64,000 nt of DNA from Tetracladium setigerum (lineage: Eukaryota; Ascomycota; Leotiomycetes; Helotiales). The notes beneath the pieces are model-generated. The model had not been told where the DNA came from and ran no database searches. It saw only the letters and a program-made list of their open reading frames with translations. The translations under genes were made by a program, and so were the position numbers. The DNA lies in assembly GCA_031472005.1 (NCBI GenBank), contig PZJY01000008.1, forward strand, positions 930,001-994,000, given 5' to 3'. This document shows positions 47,490 to 59,679 of the stretch, one piece after another. Numbering within the stretch: position 1 is the first letter of the stretch; each line of letters begins with the position of its first letter.

Positions 47490-48084
47490 GAAATACATCC
47501 GACGAAACTAATGCACCGATTGATGCATGTTTTGCTGGCTGGGACCCCGTTGGTCCCACCGACCTGGTTGAGGTGAGACTTTATAACGGCCACCTTTGCG
47601 ATGATGGGAGCTACAACCCATCTTATGAGCTGAATTGGAGATGAAAACAGGTTATCATTAAAGTTGTGGATCGCTAGAAAGCAAATCGTGTAGATGCGTC
47701 ATCAGCACCTGAGGCTGCGCATCAAGGGATCAGTTTGTTGGAAGGATGCATAGAGTTCACACCGAGAAGTTGGAGAAAGGCTAAAACGAATCATGCACAA
47801 TGCCGTTGAGGTGCCTGAAAGTAGGCCATAATTAGTTCTTAGCAGAATACCAGAGACTTGCTGATCTACCAGGTCACTCCAAGATCCGGACTGTCAACCA
47901 CGCCGATCACTTCGAGGCCGGCGACACGTTGAAATCATGGGGATCGTCCCTCGGCCCTTTCTTGGAACTCAAGAAATATGCTACAATCAAATTCCCCTTC
48001 TTATATACGTTGATGGTTGGTACGATAAAAGCTTGCTTCAAGTTTCGAGATCGAAAGCGTGGATTCGAAGGGGACGAAATGTGA
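47490..48084 (+). pseudogene. Decayed coding region, family unknown
   Basis: Protein-like segments appear in order: ACFAGWDPVGPTDLVEVRLY then DGSYNPSYELNW; VIIKVVDR, TAG, then KANRVDASSAPEAAHQG and LLEGCIEF; and after a short gap EYQRLADLPGHSKIRTVNHA, WGSSLGPFLELKKYATIKF to FEGDEM and a TGA at 48082-48084. Stops and missing splice sites separate them. It looks like one degraded gene; the family is not identified. Confidence 0.3.
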
Positions 48085-48435
48085 AGGGACCAGGGATAGG
48101 ACGAGTTGAACTTGCAAAGGTGTCGATAATAGTCCTCACAAAAGAGTGAAACAAACTCCCATGGCAAGAACAATCATGTGAATTCTATTGTTACATAGGC
48201 TACGGTGAAAGAAATCAAGAAATGAAGAAGTCAAAAAAGTAGCGCACATAACTCAACCCATTGCGATATCATTCTCCAAAATCGAAAGTTGAAAATTCCA
48301 AACGCGATACTCCACAACTAAGCCTGCAAGACATAAGGAAGAAAGCAGCACGGACAAAAAAGTCCCTCTCCAGCCTTGAAGATGATGGTTTGTTAATAAT
48401 CAACAGGTAGGTACTCCCAAAAGAAGCGTGTTGAA
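48085..48435. other. Intergenic
   Basis: About 350 nt of convergent 3' flank; no feature seen. Confidence 0.4.
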
Positions 48436-49148
48436 TTATTGAGGAAACCCACCCGTGTAACCTCCATTCGCGGTATAATAGTTGAATTCATCCGGAGGTT
48501 CGTAGAGTTGGAAGTCCCCTTGACCTTCTCCCATGCCCCCCTCATCGTGATAAGCATGATCAGTGGCCTGCTGTGGTGGCTGCCCGTATGGACCGATGTT
48601 CGAGCCGTTCGAGGAAGGGGAGGAAAACGCAGGTTGTGGAGGAGAGTTCGCGGTAGGATAGTGTTGATTGTAGGCCGAGTTATCTGTATACTGTTGGTAA
48701 TGGGGATCTTCTGAAATTTAATGTCAGTTCGTGCCACATAATCCTGATATTTAGGAAAGTCAAGCAATTTTACCTTGCACTGCATTGTCCATCTGATGCG
48801 GGTTTCTTGAATATTCCGGAAAGTCTTCCGGAACAATCAGAACATAATTTGAATCTAGTTCATTATTAGAGTTCTCTTAGAGTAATTTATATACTTTAAG
48901 TATGATGGAAGTTGCTAATTACCTGTGGTGATATCGTGTTTGTCCTTCAGATGGTTCTCCAACCTCTGCTTTCTCTTGGCCCCTCTCCACTGGCAACCCG
49001 GAACTGAGCAACGGAGCAGTTCGCCATGTTTCTCGGAGATGTGTCGATTTACATCCGCTTGACGTGAGATGGTTTTGTGACAATCCTCCACGGGGCATGG
49101 AACCCGTTTCTCTTTGGATTTGGTGACTTTGGGGTTTGTTGAGGGCAT
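48436..49148 (-). CDS. Small C2H2 zinc-finger protein B
   Basis: Exons 49148-48923, 48854-48774 and 48710-48436 give 193 residues. Two C2H2 fingers (CPVEDCHKTISRQADVNRHI then SEKH; CSVPGCQWRGAKRKQRLENH then LKDKH) are followed by a Gln/Pro/Tyr-rich tail ending GGYTGGFPQ. The first intron is phase 1 and lies just after the second finger, as in gene A (43967-44730); the second intron is also phase 1. The fingers match A in spacing and in the GCxxxxxKRKxRLxxHLxxKH pattern. Probably a paralogous DNA-binding protein. Confidence 0.65.
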
Positions 49149-52100
49149 AGCGGCGTCAAATAACTTGTCGAATTGACTGCAGTATCTTTGACAAAATTAA
49201 TATGATCGCTGATGGAAGACTTTGAATTCGAAATGGAGGAAGAGGTTGCAACTGATATGGCCTGGTTTTAAGTGACGGTCGATTTATATACATACTTCCA
49301 CAACACACCAACCCATATGTGCAAGCACCGCCCAGAAAGCCTCATCACCCGCTTCAAGGATACGCCATGCTACTATGTTCGCCCTCTCAAGGCAAGAAGC
49401 TCTCGTAGACACTTCGTTAAGGGCTATGTTGAATGACTTGTGTCGAATTAGCATCATCTTTGTAGCAGGTGAAGTGGAGCGGGAGCAAAGTGTCGGGGGC
49501 TCGGTTAGCTTCAGGTGCCCTTCAGGGCGAATAGAGAGTAATTCTTTGTTGTTTGCCTTCTGAAATGCTGCTGATTACCCTGTATTCTACCTTATGAGAC
49601 GGAATGTTGATCAAGGCAGGAGGAAAGTGAGGCGAATTGACTTTGCTGATCCATTGACCCAGTAGCAGACTGATACTTCGCCACCTTTGTTGTTGTTCTC
49701 AACTAGGGTCTGTTTGGACCTGGTTATCTTTGTTTTGCTGACTGCAAATGTCCTCATTTCCAGACCTTCACCTTTGTCCAACGAGAAGAGACCGTTTCTG
49801 TTGAGAACGGGGCTGCAGAGACTCGTGAGTCCTCAAATTCTCCAATATCATTCTTGTTGAGGTAAGGCAATATTAAGGCATCTGCCATGACGGATGCCTG
49901 AGAAATAAATCAGGTCCGGGAACGGATGTTTGCGAGGTTCGGTGTGATTGACGAATCCGTTTCCAGCGACCATAGCGTATATCCAAAATAATATGGGATG
50001 ATGGGATGGATGCCTTGGAATATGGAGGATGATTCAAATAGCGGTGTAAAAGCTCCAGATAAATAGGCTGCTGAGACATGGCCATTCGCTGTAATGGTTG
50101 ACCTGGTTGTGTTTGTTGTTCGTCCTAGGATCCTAGCACGATTCCGAAGCGGAAGTTTCCGGCAAACACATAGCCACGGGACTGCCTTTGTCCAAGACAT
50201 AGAAGAGAAGAAATATAATTGAGAAACCAGATTAAACTGGCTCTGTATAGCTGAAGCGTTTAGAGCAAATTGGGACGTGACGGGCCAGTTTTATGCGCGT
50301 TGCCCTCTTTCTTCGCCACACCCTGGGCGAAGTCCGAGGCGCGACAAAGCAGGCGGTGGACGCAGAACTGGAAATGCCAGCCCAACTTGCGAATTTTACA
50401 GACAAATCAATCATTTCTGAAGGTGTACAGAAGAGCGAAATGAAGAAAGAAGTATGTTCTTCAGCAGCAGAAGACGTTCAGATTACGCGCCGGGTCATGT
50501 GCGCGCTAAACTATTATAGAAAAGAATGCATACAGCCACGCTGTAGTATTGGTCAATTGGAAGTTGGTTGCAACCAAGATTTATTTTTCTTCTTCAGCGT
50601 GTGCCACTGGCACTGGGAAAGGGTGTTGGATTATGGGTGTGGTAGGCTATGGAAGTGTTGGTATTGTTTTTCCAACAGCCGAGTCCACCTTTCTTGCAAC
50701 CACTTCGGCTGTATAACACACACATGCTGCATGGCCGCCCGTAATCATCTTCCGGAATTTATTCTCTACTAAAAGAAGTAATTCTGCTGCAAATCCAACT
50801 GCTAATGACAATAACGCTCGTGGACAACAACAGTTCGCAATCAATTCATACCACTCGGCAGCGTCGCGGCTTCGCAAAAAGACAACCACAGCACCCCCAG
50901 GGAAGATAAAGTTGCTACGAGGCAAGATGTTTCTGCTTCGCCCCTGGGCTTGTTCTAAGGCTGCTTGACTGGAGGCCGAATGAGTGGCATCGAAAGATGT
51001 TCCATCGCATGCTGAGTCTCGACAACAATCATCATCAGCATCATCAAACAACAGCCGATGGACACGTATGTTTCACAGCCAAAAGGCTCAGTTGCATAGC
51101 CTTTCATCAACACAAGATCCCTTGACCTGTTAGTATGATGAAAACGAGTGCTTGGGCATCTGCGAAATGCAATAACTGACGCTGTGAATTCAGGACTTCG
51201 CCCAACTCACGATTCCCCAAGAACCACCCTCTGACTCTTCCCTCGCCCTCCAAATCTCCCTGCAGAAGACGAAAATCATAAACATGTGAAGATAGAAGGC
51301 TTAGGGTGCTCAAGAAATGATTTTGGAAGAAACCGCCGTTATCGCAACGTGGTGCTGGTGTTGCAACTCAACAAGGTCTTCAGCAAAGCACGCGGAAATA
51401 CAAAACAAGATTGTTAATAAAGGCACAGATTAATAAAAGATCAGAGCAATTGGTATTGACTTCTCTGAGGTCTTTGCGCCATGTCTCAGCCATTCCACAA
51501 GTGTGTTGACCTGCTGGCTCGTCGAGAACTACGCGATTCATTGCCACTGGTGGAGAAGAATATCCCAGCCATCTCAGAGATGCCACAAAAAAGCTAGAAG
51601 ACTGTTAGCATATGTGCCATATAGCTATTGGGAGGATTCAAAAATTTGTTTGGCTCGAACTGGCGGCTTTTGGGTCTGGACAACACACCACAACCTCCTC
51701 CACACCTCTCTCAGTGGGTATGCATCAACCGTGCAACATCGAAGAAAGTTGGAATAAATGACTTGGGGTCAGATGAGTAGTACTCAAGCCTGTTCTTTAT
51801 AAATTGCGTAGTTTAAACAATATTTTGGTCAACAGTTATTGCCATTTGAATTCTCAGGTCGATTCTTGCTCATTTGTAAAGAAGGTAGGCATGCCCAAGT
51901 GATTGCAGCACCCCTTCGACAACAGACACATCAATCAAGATGGCTTATCAACCGCCAAATCGGGTGTTTTCCTCGTTATCATTCGTTGACAACTGGACTG
52001 CAAACGGTTGTGACACGTTGTACGCCGCAGAATACAGTGTAGAATTGGCGTATGCAAATGGAGGGATTCCCTGAGATGTCTCCATGACGCGATCACAAAC

Positions 52101-53333
52101 TTGATAGCTTTTGTTTGCTTGATCGGACTACAGCAGCTATATATTGTCGGCACAAGTGTCCACTCGTCGTTTAAAACCCCTCAATCCCCCCACGTTATCG
52201 AAAAGCTCACACGTCTGGTGACATCGCGGGTATGGGAGCATCTACGAAGACCTGGCCCATAAACCCCTACGAAGTTATCAGATTTCAAGAGTGTAGAGGT
52301 GTGTGCAGTACAAGTGTAGGGCTTAACCTGAAGTATGCAGAAGACATGTCGCTGTTGTCGTCTCAACGCGAATCAGAAGTTCAGCCTCAGGCCAGCCTGC
52401 TGCATTCTGCATAGTCCCTTAGGTGGGACAGCATCCAATACTTGTAGTATTGGACCTATTTTTATACGTATAGAAACCCCGGCGTAGATGTGAATGAGGG
52501 TGTCGTTCAGAAGGTCTTTCTCAGCCAATTGGATGTTGTTGACGAGGATCCAGGCGGTGAACCCCAGACGAGCTCAGAATGCGAGGATCTGAATGGTATT
52601 CATCCGTCACAGCCCCATATGGTCGAGGTCTTCATCTTACACCTGATTGCTCCAAATGAGTCTTCTGCGATAGAACCAGCGGGGTAGCTCTGTGCTGCTT
52701 GATTGGCGATTCCAAACGACCGTGTGCTGGTTGAGAACGAGTAAGAGAGTGCATTTGGAAGTCTCCATATTACTACAGATTATACGATTGGATCGGGTAG
52801 ACCCCCTGATTCACAACGTCAATGGGAATCCCTATGTTTACACAATTCCCAAAATGGAGTGTATTGTCCTCATGTAACAAAGAACGGCAAAGTTGACAAA
52901 CAACGGATGGTTCTTTTTGTGAGAAAGACAAATGCGACGCTCTTTATTTCATCTTTCATTACACCGATTCTCAAAGAAGCACAAAGAGAGGATAGAGGGC
53001 ATTCAAAGTTGAAGGCAGGCTTTGTTAGACTTCTGAAAGGCTGTCGATTCTTCGATGTTGGGAATATTGAAAGTCTCCAGTCATTCTTCACGCGACAAGT
53101 GGGCGATTTTGATGGCCTAGGAGGAGACAATCAAGCACATTTTGAATTTCCCGAGACAACATTCTAGAGGATCAAAGCGCACATACGACAACTTATAAAG
53201 CTTCTAATTCATCGATTCCAACCTCGAGGAGCCCAGCATAACGGCCATGGGAAACATACCCCAAATTGAGCAATACCCCATAATCCAATGAGACCCAAAC
53301 CACTGAATCTTATTTCAAACTCAATTCCTCGCA
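49149..53333. other. Gene-poor interval, 4.2 kb
   Basis: No confident gene. Several overlapping frames occur (50293-50772 plus, 50647-51051 minus, 51503-51757 plus) without recognisable domains. 52490-53167 has two protein-like segments, listed separately. Confidence 0.4.
52490..53167 (+). pseudogene. Possible coding remnant
   Basis: A 65-residue frame (SQLDVVDEDPGGEPQTSSE) and, in another frame, about 130 residues of normal composition ending at 53167 (GVYCPHVTKNGKVDKQRMVL, ITPILKEAQREDRGH, FFDVGNIESLQSFFTRQVGD), the latter with an in-frame TAA near 52742. Family unknown; could be a degraded gene or chance. Confidence 0.2.
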
Positions 53334-56322
53334 ATGGTACACCCCAAGCAAGAAGCCGAAAGGCGAGCCTGGATGGCCACCGAGACGCGCTGGCGCAACC
53401 GAGTTGGCAAAGACTGGGTAGCAAAAAAAGTGCTCGGGCAGGGATCCGAGGGTGTAGTAGGCTGGTGGCAATATCAAGGAACGGCCAAACGCGAGCGCAG
53501 ACTGAAGAACGTCTGTGTGAAGCAAGGAAGGAGATTGCCTACTCGTCCCGGAGGCGGTTCAACCGGATTGTTAAAGGAGGTCGAGTTTTATAATCTGTTT
53601 CGAAAGGCGCACAGTCAACATATACCGAAGATGTATAGACGGCTTTATAGAGATAGAGGAACTGGTACCATGGAACCGGATAAAGGGGAGGTGGAGAGGA
53701 TATTCTTGGAGTATTGTGCAGGGGGCGATTTGGGACATCATCTGGAGGATCATATGAAACAGTCTGTGTGTTCTACCCTTCTTGGATTGGAAAATTCTGC
53801 TGATGTTAGTGGTTCGATTCAGGGGGGTACCCTTTGAGGAAGTCGACTTGTGGGAAATATTCCATTGCCTAGCGAGAGCAGCGCATGTATTGCGCTATCA
53901 GGCTATCGACAATACCAGTACACCTCAGCCAACTAGATATGGCGTAGAGGTCTGTCATTTCGATCTAAAACCTTGGAACGGTATGTTAGCATAGCCCAAG
54001 AAAGTGCCTGGTCATCTGCTCACCTGCGAACTTAGTTCTTGTTGGTGAAGATACGAAAGACACTGAGCACTATAATAATCCACCCATCAAGGAAAGTTAC
54101 CCATTTCCCAATGTAGAACGAAGAATTAACCACTGACTTTGTTTATTGCTTTTTAGATAACCGACTTTGGATATTCAGTGAAACTGAATAACGTGAGCCA
54201 AGACAAGGCATTCATGGATAGATATTCTATATGGGGAACTTTAGACGTAAGTTACCTATGTCAGACCCACCTCAAGAACGCCTGTCCCCTCAAGAATCTT
54301 AAGAAAATGGGCATGACATCCGAGCAGCAAAACGTCTAGTTTTATCCCATCTCATGTGTTGAAAACCTTCCACTAACTCTTTCGATTGCTAGTGGCTCAC
54401 GCCGGTAAACCATTCTACCTAAATTTGCAGTGAAAGTGAATTAATCCAAAGACAGGAACAAGTCCAAAGCTTTTCAGCTGTTTCTAGAGTCGGTCCGAGG
54501 CCATGGATGTAGGTACTTGGGAAGGACTAAAAATCATTTGTTCTCCGTAGACAATTCAAATATGCTAATATAAATGACTTCTAGTTGGCCTGACTTATCT
54601 TCTCGGGACAGGGTAGCAATGGGCCCATAAGATCCATGTGAGCAATACTAATTCAACATGAACAGGTATACAATGCGGTTCCACTTGGAGCCGAGCGCCG
54701 TTACGGCTCTGCGGGTGAGCTAGACCCATTTCCCCCAACACAATCAATGTAAAAAACGGATCTGATCACCCAGCAACTAGGCAACATTTGGTGTATTGGT
54801 CTGATGATGTACTGTATGATGAAAAATGTGTGGAGACCGGAATGGCAGAAGTTCAGGCTCTTTAAATCAAAGCTTTCGTCTCGTTTGAAGGACGGAGGTC
54901 CAACAATAGGTAGAGAATCGGATAAACATGCAGAAGAGGGAGGTGGAAGCCCGTATACTAAAGCTCTACGGCAGTTGATTTTTGAATGTCTTTTGGTCAA
55001 GCCAACGTCTAGAATAGGCATAACAGAGCTTGTCGCTGAGACATGGGCTGGCCTCAAAGTGTGTAGGCGAATGGGGGTAAACATGAACAGTGGTTTGCTG
55101 GCAAGGTAAGCCAAACTTCTGATGATATGGCCCCATTTCGAAGCCCAAACTTGCGGAAATTTTAGTGAACTCTACTTTCTCAGTGTGGCAAAACTTGATT
55201 GAAGCTAACTCTACCATAGAATGATTCATTCAAAGAGCCCAGGCTCGATGATAGATGGTATTCCGGAAACTCCCTTCCCATGACGAGTTATGAGCTAGCT
55301 CAGGTACGCAGGAATGAAGATCAAGTCAAGAAGTTGGAGGCAGAAAAGTTAGCAAAGAAACAGAGAGACGAAAAGGATCGGAAAGCTAGGGAAGCTAGAG
55401 AAGCCGAAGAGAAACGGAAGCGCGAAGAAGTAGCTCTTCGGCGAAGGGAGGCAGAAGAAGCTAAGAAAAAGCAGGAGAAATTGGAGAAAGAGAAGAAAGA
55501 ACAGGAAAGACGAGAGGCGGAGAGAATAAGACAAAATGCTGTTAGAGCGGCTGAAGAAAGAAGGAAGGAGGAAGCTAAGCGACGTGAAGACGCAAAGATC
55601 AAGCAAGACGAGAGTGAAAAACGTGAAAAATTGTGGAAAGAACGGGAGGCTAAGGCAAATTATGAAAAGGATAGGGAAGAAATGAGAAATCGACAGGCAG
55701 CACAAGGTTTGTAATCCTATGTCCGGCTCGTTAGCGGAAACCCACTGGAGCAATCTATGATGTTAATTTAAATGATAGGTTCTGACGAGAGCGTCATGAG
55801 ACAATACAACGAATTCATAGAAGAAGAGAAAAAAGAAGCCGAAAAGCGTAAACGGGGAAAATCACCATACAGAGGCGATTCGAGGGGCCGAGTTGGAAAG
55901 TCCCCCCGAAACCCACCCCAGGAGAAAGGAGGAGGAAAGAAGAACAGGCCAAGGCTGCAGCAAGGAAAGCGCAGGAGGAAGCAGCTCGAAGGAGAAGGGG
56001 AGACAGAAATGCTGGAAGGCTATCAGACATGGCAGCCGGCTTTGATGATCTTCGTCTCTCAGATTCAGCAGACGAATTTTTCGTAGATGTCATCGAAAAG
56101 TATGACCTCCACGGCAAACCGGTTGAATGGAGGAGGAAAGTCCGAGGCGTATACCCAGACAACACAGTCCTACAGGTCAAGAAGAGGATCGAGGAATATG
56201 GAAAGTACGGTATCAGGGCTAGTCGGATGAGACTTTGGATTGGAAAAAAAGAGATGTTGAACACGCAGACTTTGGGAGAGCTCGGAAAGATTGACGTGGT
56301 TGTGCAGGTAACTCCTTATTGA
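53334..56322 (+). CDS. Protein kinase / coiled coil / ubiquitin-like fusion
   Basis: N-terminal kinase domain: VLGQGSEGVVGWWQY (Gly loop), VCVKQ (ATP lysine), FLEYCAGGDLGHHL (hinge), VCHFDLKPWNVLVG (catalytic loop, HFD for HRD), ITDFGYS (DFG), WGTLDWLTP (activation segment end). Exons: 53334 to about 53770, about 53809-53980, 54036-54112, 54157-54246, a 12-nt exon 54393-54404 (WLTP), 54666-54714, 54781-55105, 55243-55706, 55779-56322. A long Lys/Glu/Arg coiled coil follows (LAQVRRNEDQVKKLEAEK onward), then a C-terminal beta-grasp-like domain (FFVDVIEKYDLHGKPVEW, DNTVLQVKKRIEEYGKYGIR, MRLWIGKKEML). One C is missing in the C6 run 55902-55907. The first intron's borders are uncertain. Confidence 0.65.
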
Positions 56323-58215
56323 TGGGTTTTCCTGAAGATATTGAATAGAGATCAATTATAAGCATAAGAAATCGGCAATGAAATTATTGATAGTGTACAA
56401 TAGGCCTTCGTCACCTCTCATGGAAGAATTCTTTCGTATATCGGAACTCATAACTTCCGAAACCAAAACAGTCATGTTGAACTAACAGCAACGCATTCCA
56501 TTAGATACGGTATGGCATGGAACTCCAATGCATACGCGAAAATAACCCATTCTCTTCTCGGCAGTCCAGTCACTTGACTGAGAAAACGAGAGCCCTGCCC
56601 TCCATCTTATATCTGATCATTTATCGCTGCCCATTATATTCAGCACTTATTTCGTCGATGAGATATTGTTCGCCATTCGAGCATCTTGCAAGAAATATGG
56701 AAGTGATATTTTCAATAGAGTTGGAACACATAGACACGTGATACCGCTTTCTTTCGAACTATCTTCCATGTTTATTACTTACTTTAATCATTTCAACTTT
56801 AATTTATTGCTATTATGATTTCAATGATTAGAATAACTTCATATAAAAGGAAATATCGATAACCAAAATTAAACAAACGAAAGCCATTTCACGTGTTCGT
56901 TGAGCTCACAGCAGTCTTCATTGGGCCCAGGCATTGGAGAACGAAGCTCCAGCAGACAGGGAGGGGTGCGCCGATTCACCAAAAGCAAGTTCATCATCTT
57001 TTCGCGACATGCAACAAAACTCGGACATGGAGAAACGAAATTCCAAGGCGAAACGACAAGGGGGTCAATTTACCAAAACAGAGGTTCATGATCTTTTCGT
57101 AGACATGCAACAAAAACGCGATCTTGACTCGGAAGTGGAAAAACTGAAATCCCGAGGCAAGAGACAACAAGGAAGGGGGTCGATTTACCAACTTTTTACG
57201 ATATGTAACAAAAACTCGGAATGGGAAAAACTAATCTCCAGGACCAAAAGGCCGTGGTGTCAACTTGCATGAACGTCAGTCAAGTCACGACGTGTTCAGC
57301 ATTCTTCGCGACATGCAACAAAAAATCCGGAAGGGGAAAAACTAAGTTCCGACGTTGTCCAGATTCGATAGGCAACCAAACACAAGACATAGTGATGCAG
57401 GTGGCGGCCATATGCCCCAGTTTGTGAATTTACAGGCGAGGAAATTCCATACAGTACATCCTATTTTATGAAGTCTCGGCATAGAATGATTGATCTACTC
57501 ATGTACATTGATAATATTGAGGCTTTATCTGCCTGGTCTAGGGAGTGTTGTTTGCGGCTTCCGCGTCCTTCCCAATCATGGAAAAACAAACATATATCCA
57601 AAGGGATAGTGATTTCACGCTTTTGATTAAGAAGCAACATATGATGTGAGACATATTTTTTATTTCGCAAAGGTTAAAACAAAGAGAGAAATCTTGGGTG
57701 GAATATTGATAGATGTGAAATACTTCCAATTCGATTCATAGTGAAGCAACTTATCACAGGGTGGTGGTAGAGACCAATTCGCCAACTTCCTACACCTTCT
57801 TTGCAACAACCATGGCGACAAGTAAAATCTTACAATCCCATATAGCCTATAATGTATCTTATCAATTAAAGAACCATCGCCACTAGCAAAGCAAAAATAG
57901 AATTGAACGCTTTAACTGGGAGACTTGCGTAGGATGCACGAGGTTAGCCTTCCCTGTCCCTGGAAGTCCTTTTGGTTGTGAGCAAACTTTCCATTCACTT
58001 CAAGATCACGCTCACTGCGCGATATCTCGGTTCCCTCTCACAGAATAAAGGGCAAATTCAACAGACAAATGGTAGAAGAAAAACAGAGCTAAAGGGCTTA
58101 ATTGCAATCTAATTCACAATTCCGCTCGCCCACCCATGAAAAAAGACCCTATTGTACAGACATACAGCTCCGCTCAACCTCCCACTCCAGACACCAACCG
58201 CCACTATTTCCACCT
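56323..58215. other. Convergent intergenic with tandem repeat
   Basis: 3' flanks of the kinase (+) and E1-alpha (-) genes. Apart from the degenerate tandem repeat at 56930-57360, no feature is recognised. Confidence 0.45.
56930..57360 (+). repeat. Degenerate ~95-110 bp tandem repeat, 4-5 units
   Basis: Units contain a CGACATGCAACAAAA core (about 57005, 57101, 57198, 57309), then TCGGA...TGGAAAAAC, a TTCCAAGG-like segment, and TTTACCAAAA...TTCATGATCTTTTCG leading to the next core. The first unit (from about 56934) has only the second half. Spacing between cores is about 95, 97 and 110 bp. One frame reads through most of it with a repeated DMQQ...EKL..KRQ pattern, so it could be a remnant of a repetitive protein. 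Confidence 0.6.
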
Positions 58216-59679
58216 TTAATAATAGTAGTTCTCATCTGGAGTTCGTCCTCTCATAAACTGTGGCTCGCTTCCTCTAACATAAATATCCTCGAACAGGTTC
58301 TTCGATGTGTTCTCTGGGAACGCCATCTGCTCTGCCTCAGCAACCTCAGCATCCACCGCGGCCCGGGCCTCCTTGTCGATGTTCTTGAGCTCGTCCTCGG
58401 TTGTGACTTCCCACTCGAGGAGCTTGAGCTTGAGACCGGCGATAGGATCTTGAGTCGATCGCATACGTTGGATCTCCTCACGGGTACGGTAAGTGGTTCC
58501 GGGATCGGACATAGAGTGGCCTCCATAACGGTAGGTGACGTATTCGAGGACGATAGGCCCGTTCTCGACAGCGTATGCTTTGGCGTGGGCGACAGCTGCC
58601 TTGACGGCGAGGACATCCATTCCGTTTACTTTGAGACCTGGCATGTATTGACCACGCTTGTAGTAGTCGGTGAGTGCTGAGGAACGGTTGGCGGCAGTTC
58701 CCATTCCGTACTTGTTGTCTGAACGACTGTTAGCCTTGGTGCTATGCTTCACGGCAAGCATGAAGAAACTTACTCTCACAACCGAAGAGGACTGGCAACT
58801 TCCACAATTGGGCCATGTTGAAAGCCTCGAAGACTTGACCTTGGTTGGAAGCTCCATCACCATACAAAGCAACGGAAACGTTCTTCTTGCCGTTGTATTG
58901 ATGAGCGAAAGCCAAACCGGCACCAACTGGCACTTGAGCACCAACAATACCGTTTCCACCATAGAAACCCTTTGTGAACATGTGCATAGATCCACCCTTT
59001 CCGTAGGCAATACCGTCACGACGACCCAACAGCTCACCAATAATCGATTTTACAGAAGCTCCTCGCATAAGCGCGAAACCGTGGCATCTGTAGGCGGTGA
59101 TGACATCGTCTTGCTTGGTGATGGAGTTCTCAATTCCCACTGCTACAGCTTCTTGGCCTGTAGACAAATGGCAGAAACCTCGAATCTTCTTCTCCTTGTA
59201 AAGTCTGTCGGCAGCCATTTCCATTCGACTATTCGAGATCAGCACGGAATCTCGACGGATAAATTGTAGAGCCATTAGAAAGGCGAATTGAGCTTACCGC
59301 ATGGCGACCATATCGTAATACATCTTCTTCAGCTCCTTCTTTGTGGTATCCATGGTGTAGGATGGAGGATCGAGCTCATAAGTCTCGAAGGACTCGTCTG
59401 AGAGTTGAAGCTGGAAAGGCTTGTCATCTTCCTGGACACGCATAAACATTAGCACATAATCCCAAGCTCAATTGAGTGTTCCTGATCCATATCTCCATCA
59501 TCCGAAGCTTCAATTCGTAAAGGAAAGATAGTCCTCACCTCCGGGACGGCATTCTTATCAGTATGCGCGCTGGCGGCATCTGTGGTGACAGTTCTCTTCG
59601 CGAGACCGGCCGCAGATCTGCCAACGAGCTGGCTTTGACGCAGCGCTGGGCGCGCCGACCTGATTGCCTTGGAGAACAT
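58216..59679 (-). CDS. PDA1: Pyruvate dehydrogenase E1 component, alpha subunit
   Basis: Mitochondrial TPP-dependent decarboxylase subunit; with E1-beta it oxidatively decarboxylates pyruvate and acetylates the E2 lipoyl group. Exons 59679-59539, 59431-59298, 59228-58774 and 58718-58216 give 410 residues, near the yeast length, with intact phases. The N-terminus (MFSKAIRSARPALRQSQLVG) is a mitochondrial presequence. Family motifs: GFCHLSTGQEAVAVGIE, AYRCHGFALMRG, the TPP-binding GDGASNQGQVFEAFNMA to CENNKYGMGT block, and the phosphorylation loop YRYGGHSMSDPGTTYR with the regulatory serine. It ends TPDENYYY. The chosen ATG gives the presequence; a longer upstream frame lacks this logic. Confidence 0.95.

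Noticed and set aside
50647..51051. 134-residue minus-strand frame with a hydrophobic segment
   Set aside because: Opposite strand equally open, Cys-rich runs from repeated triplets, no family match I can recall.
57000..57360. Possible CRISPR-like array because of regularly spaced repeats
   Set aside because: Repeats are adjacent, degenerate and about 95 bp long with no spacers, in a eukaryotic genome; an ordinary tandem repeat.
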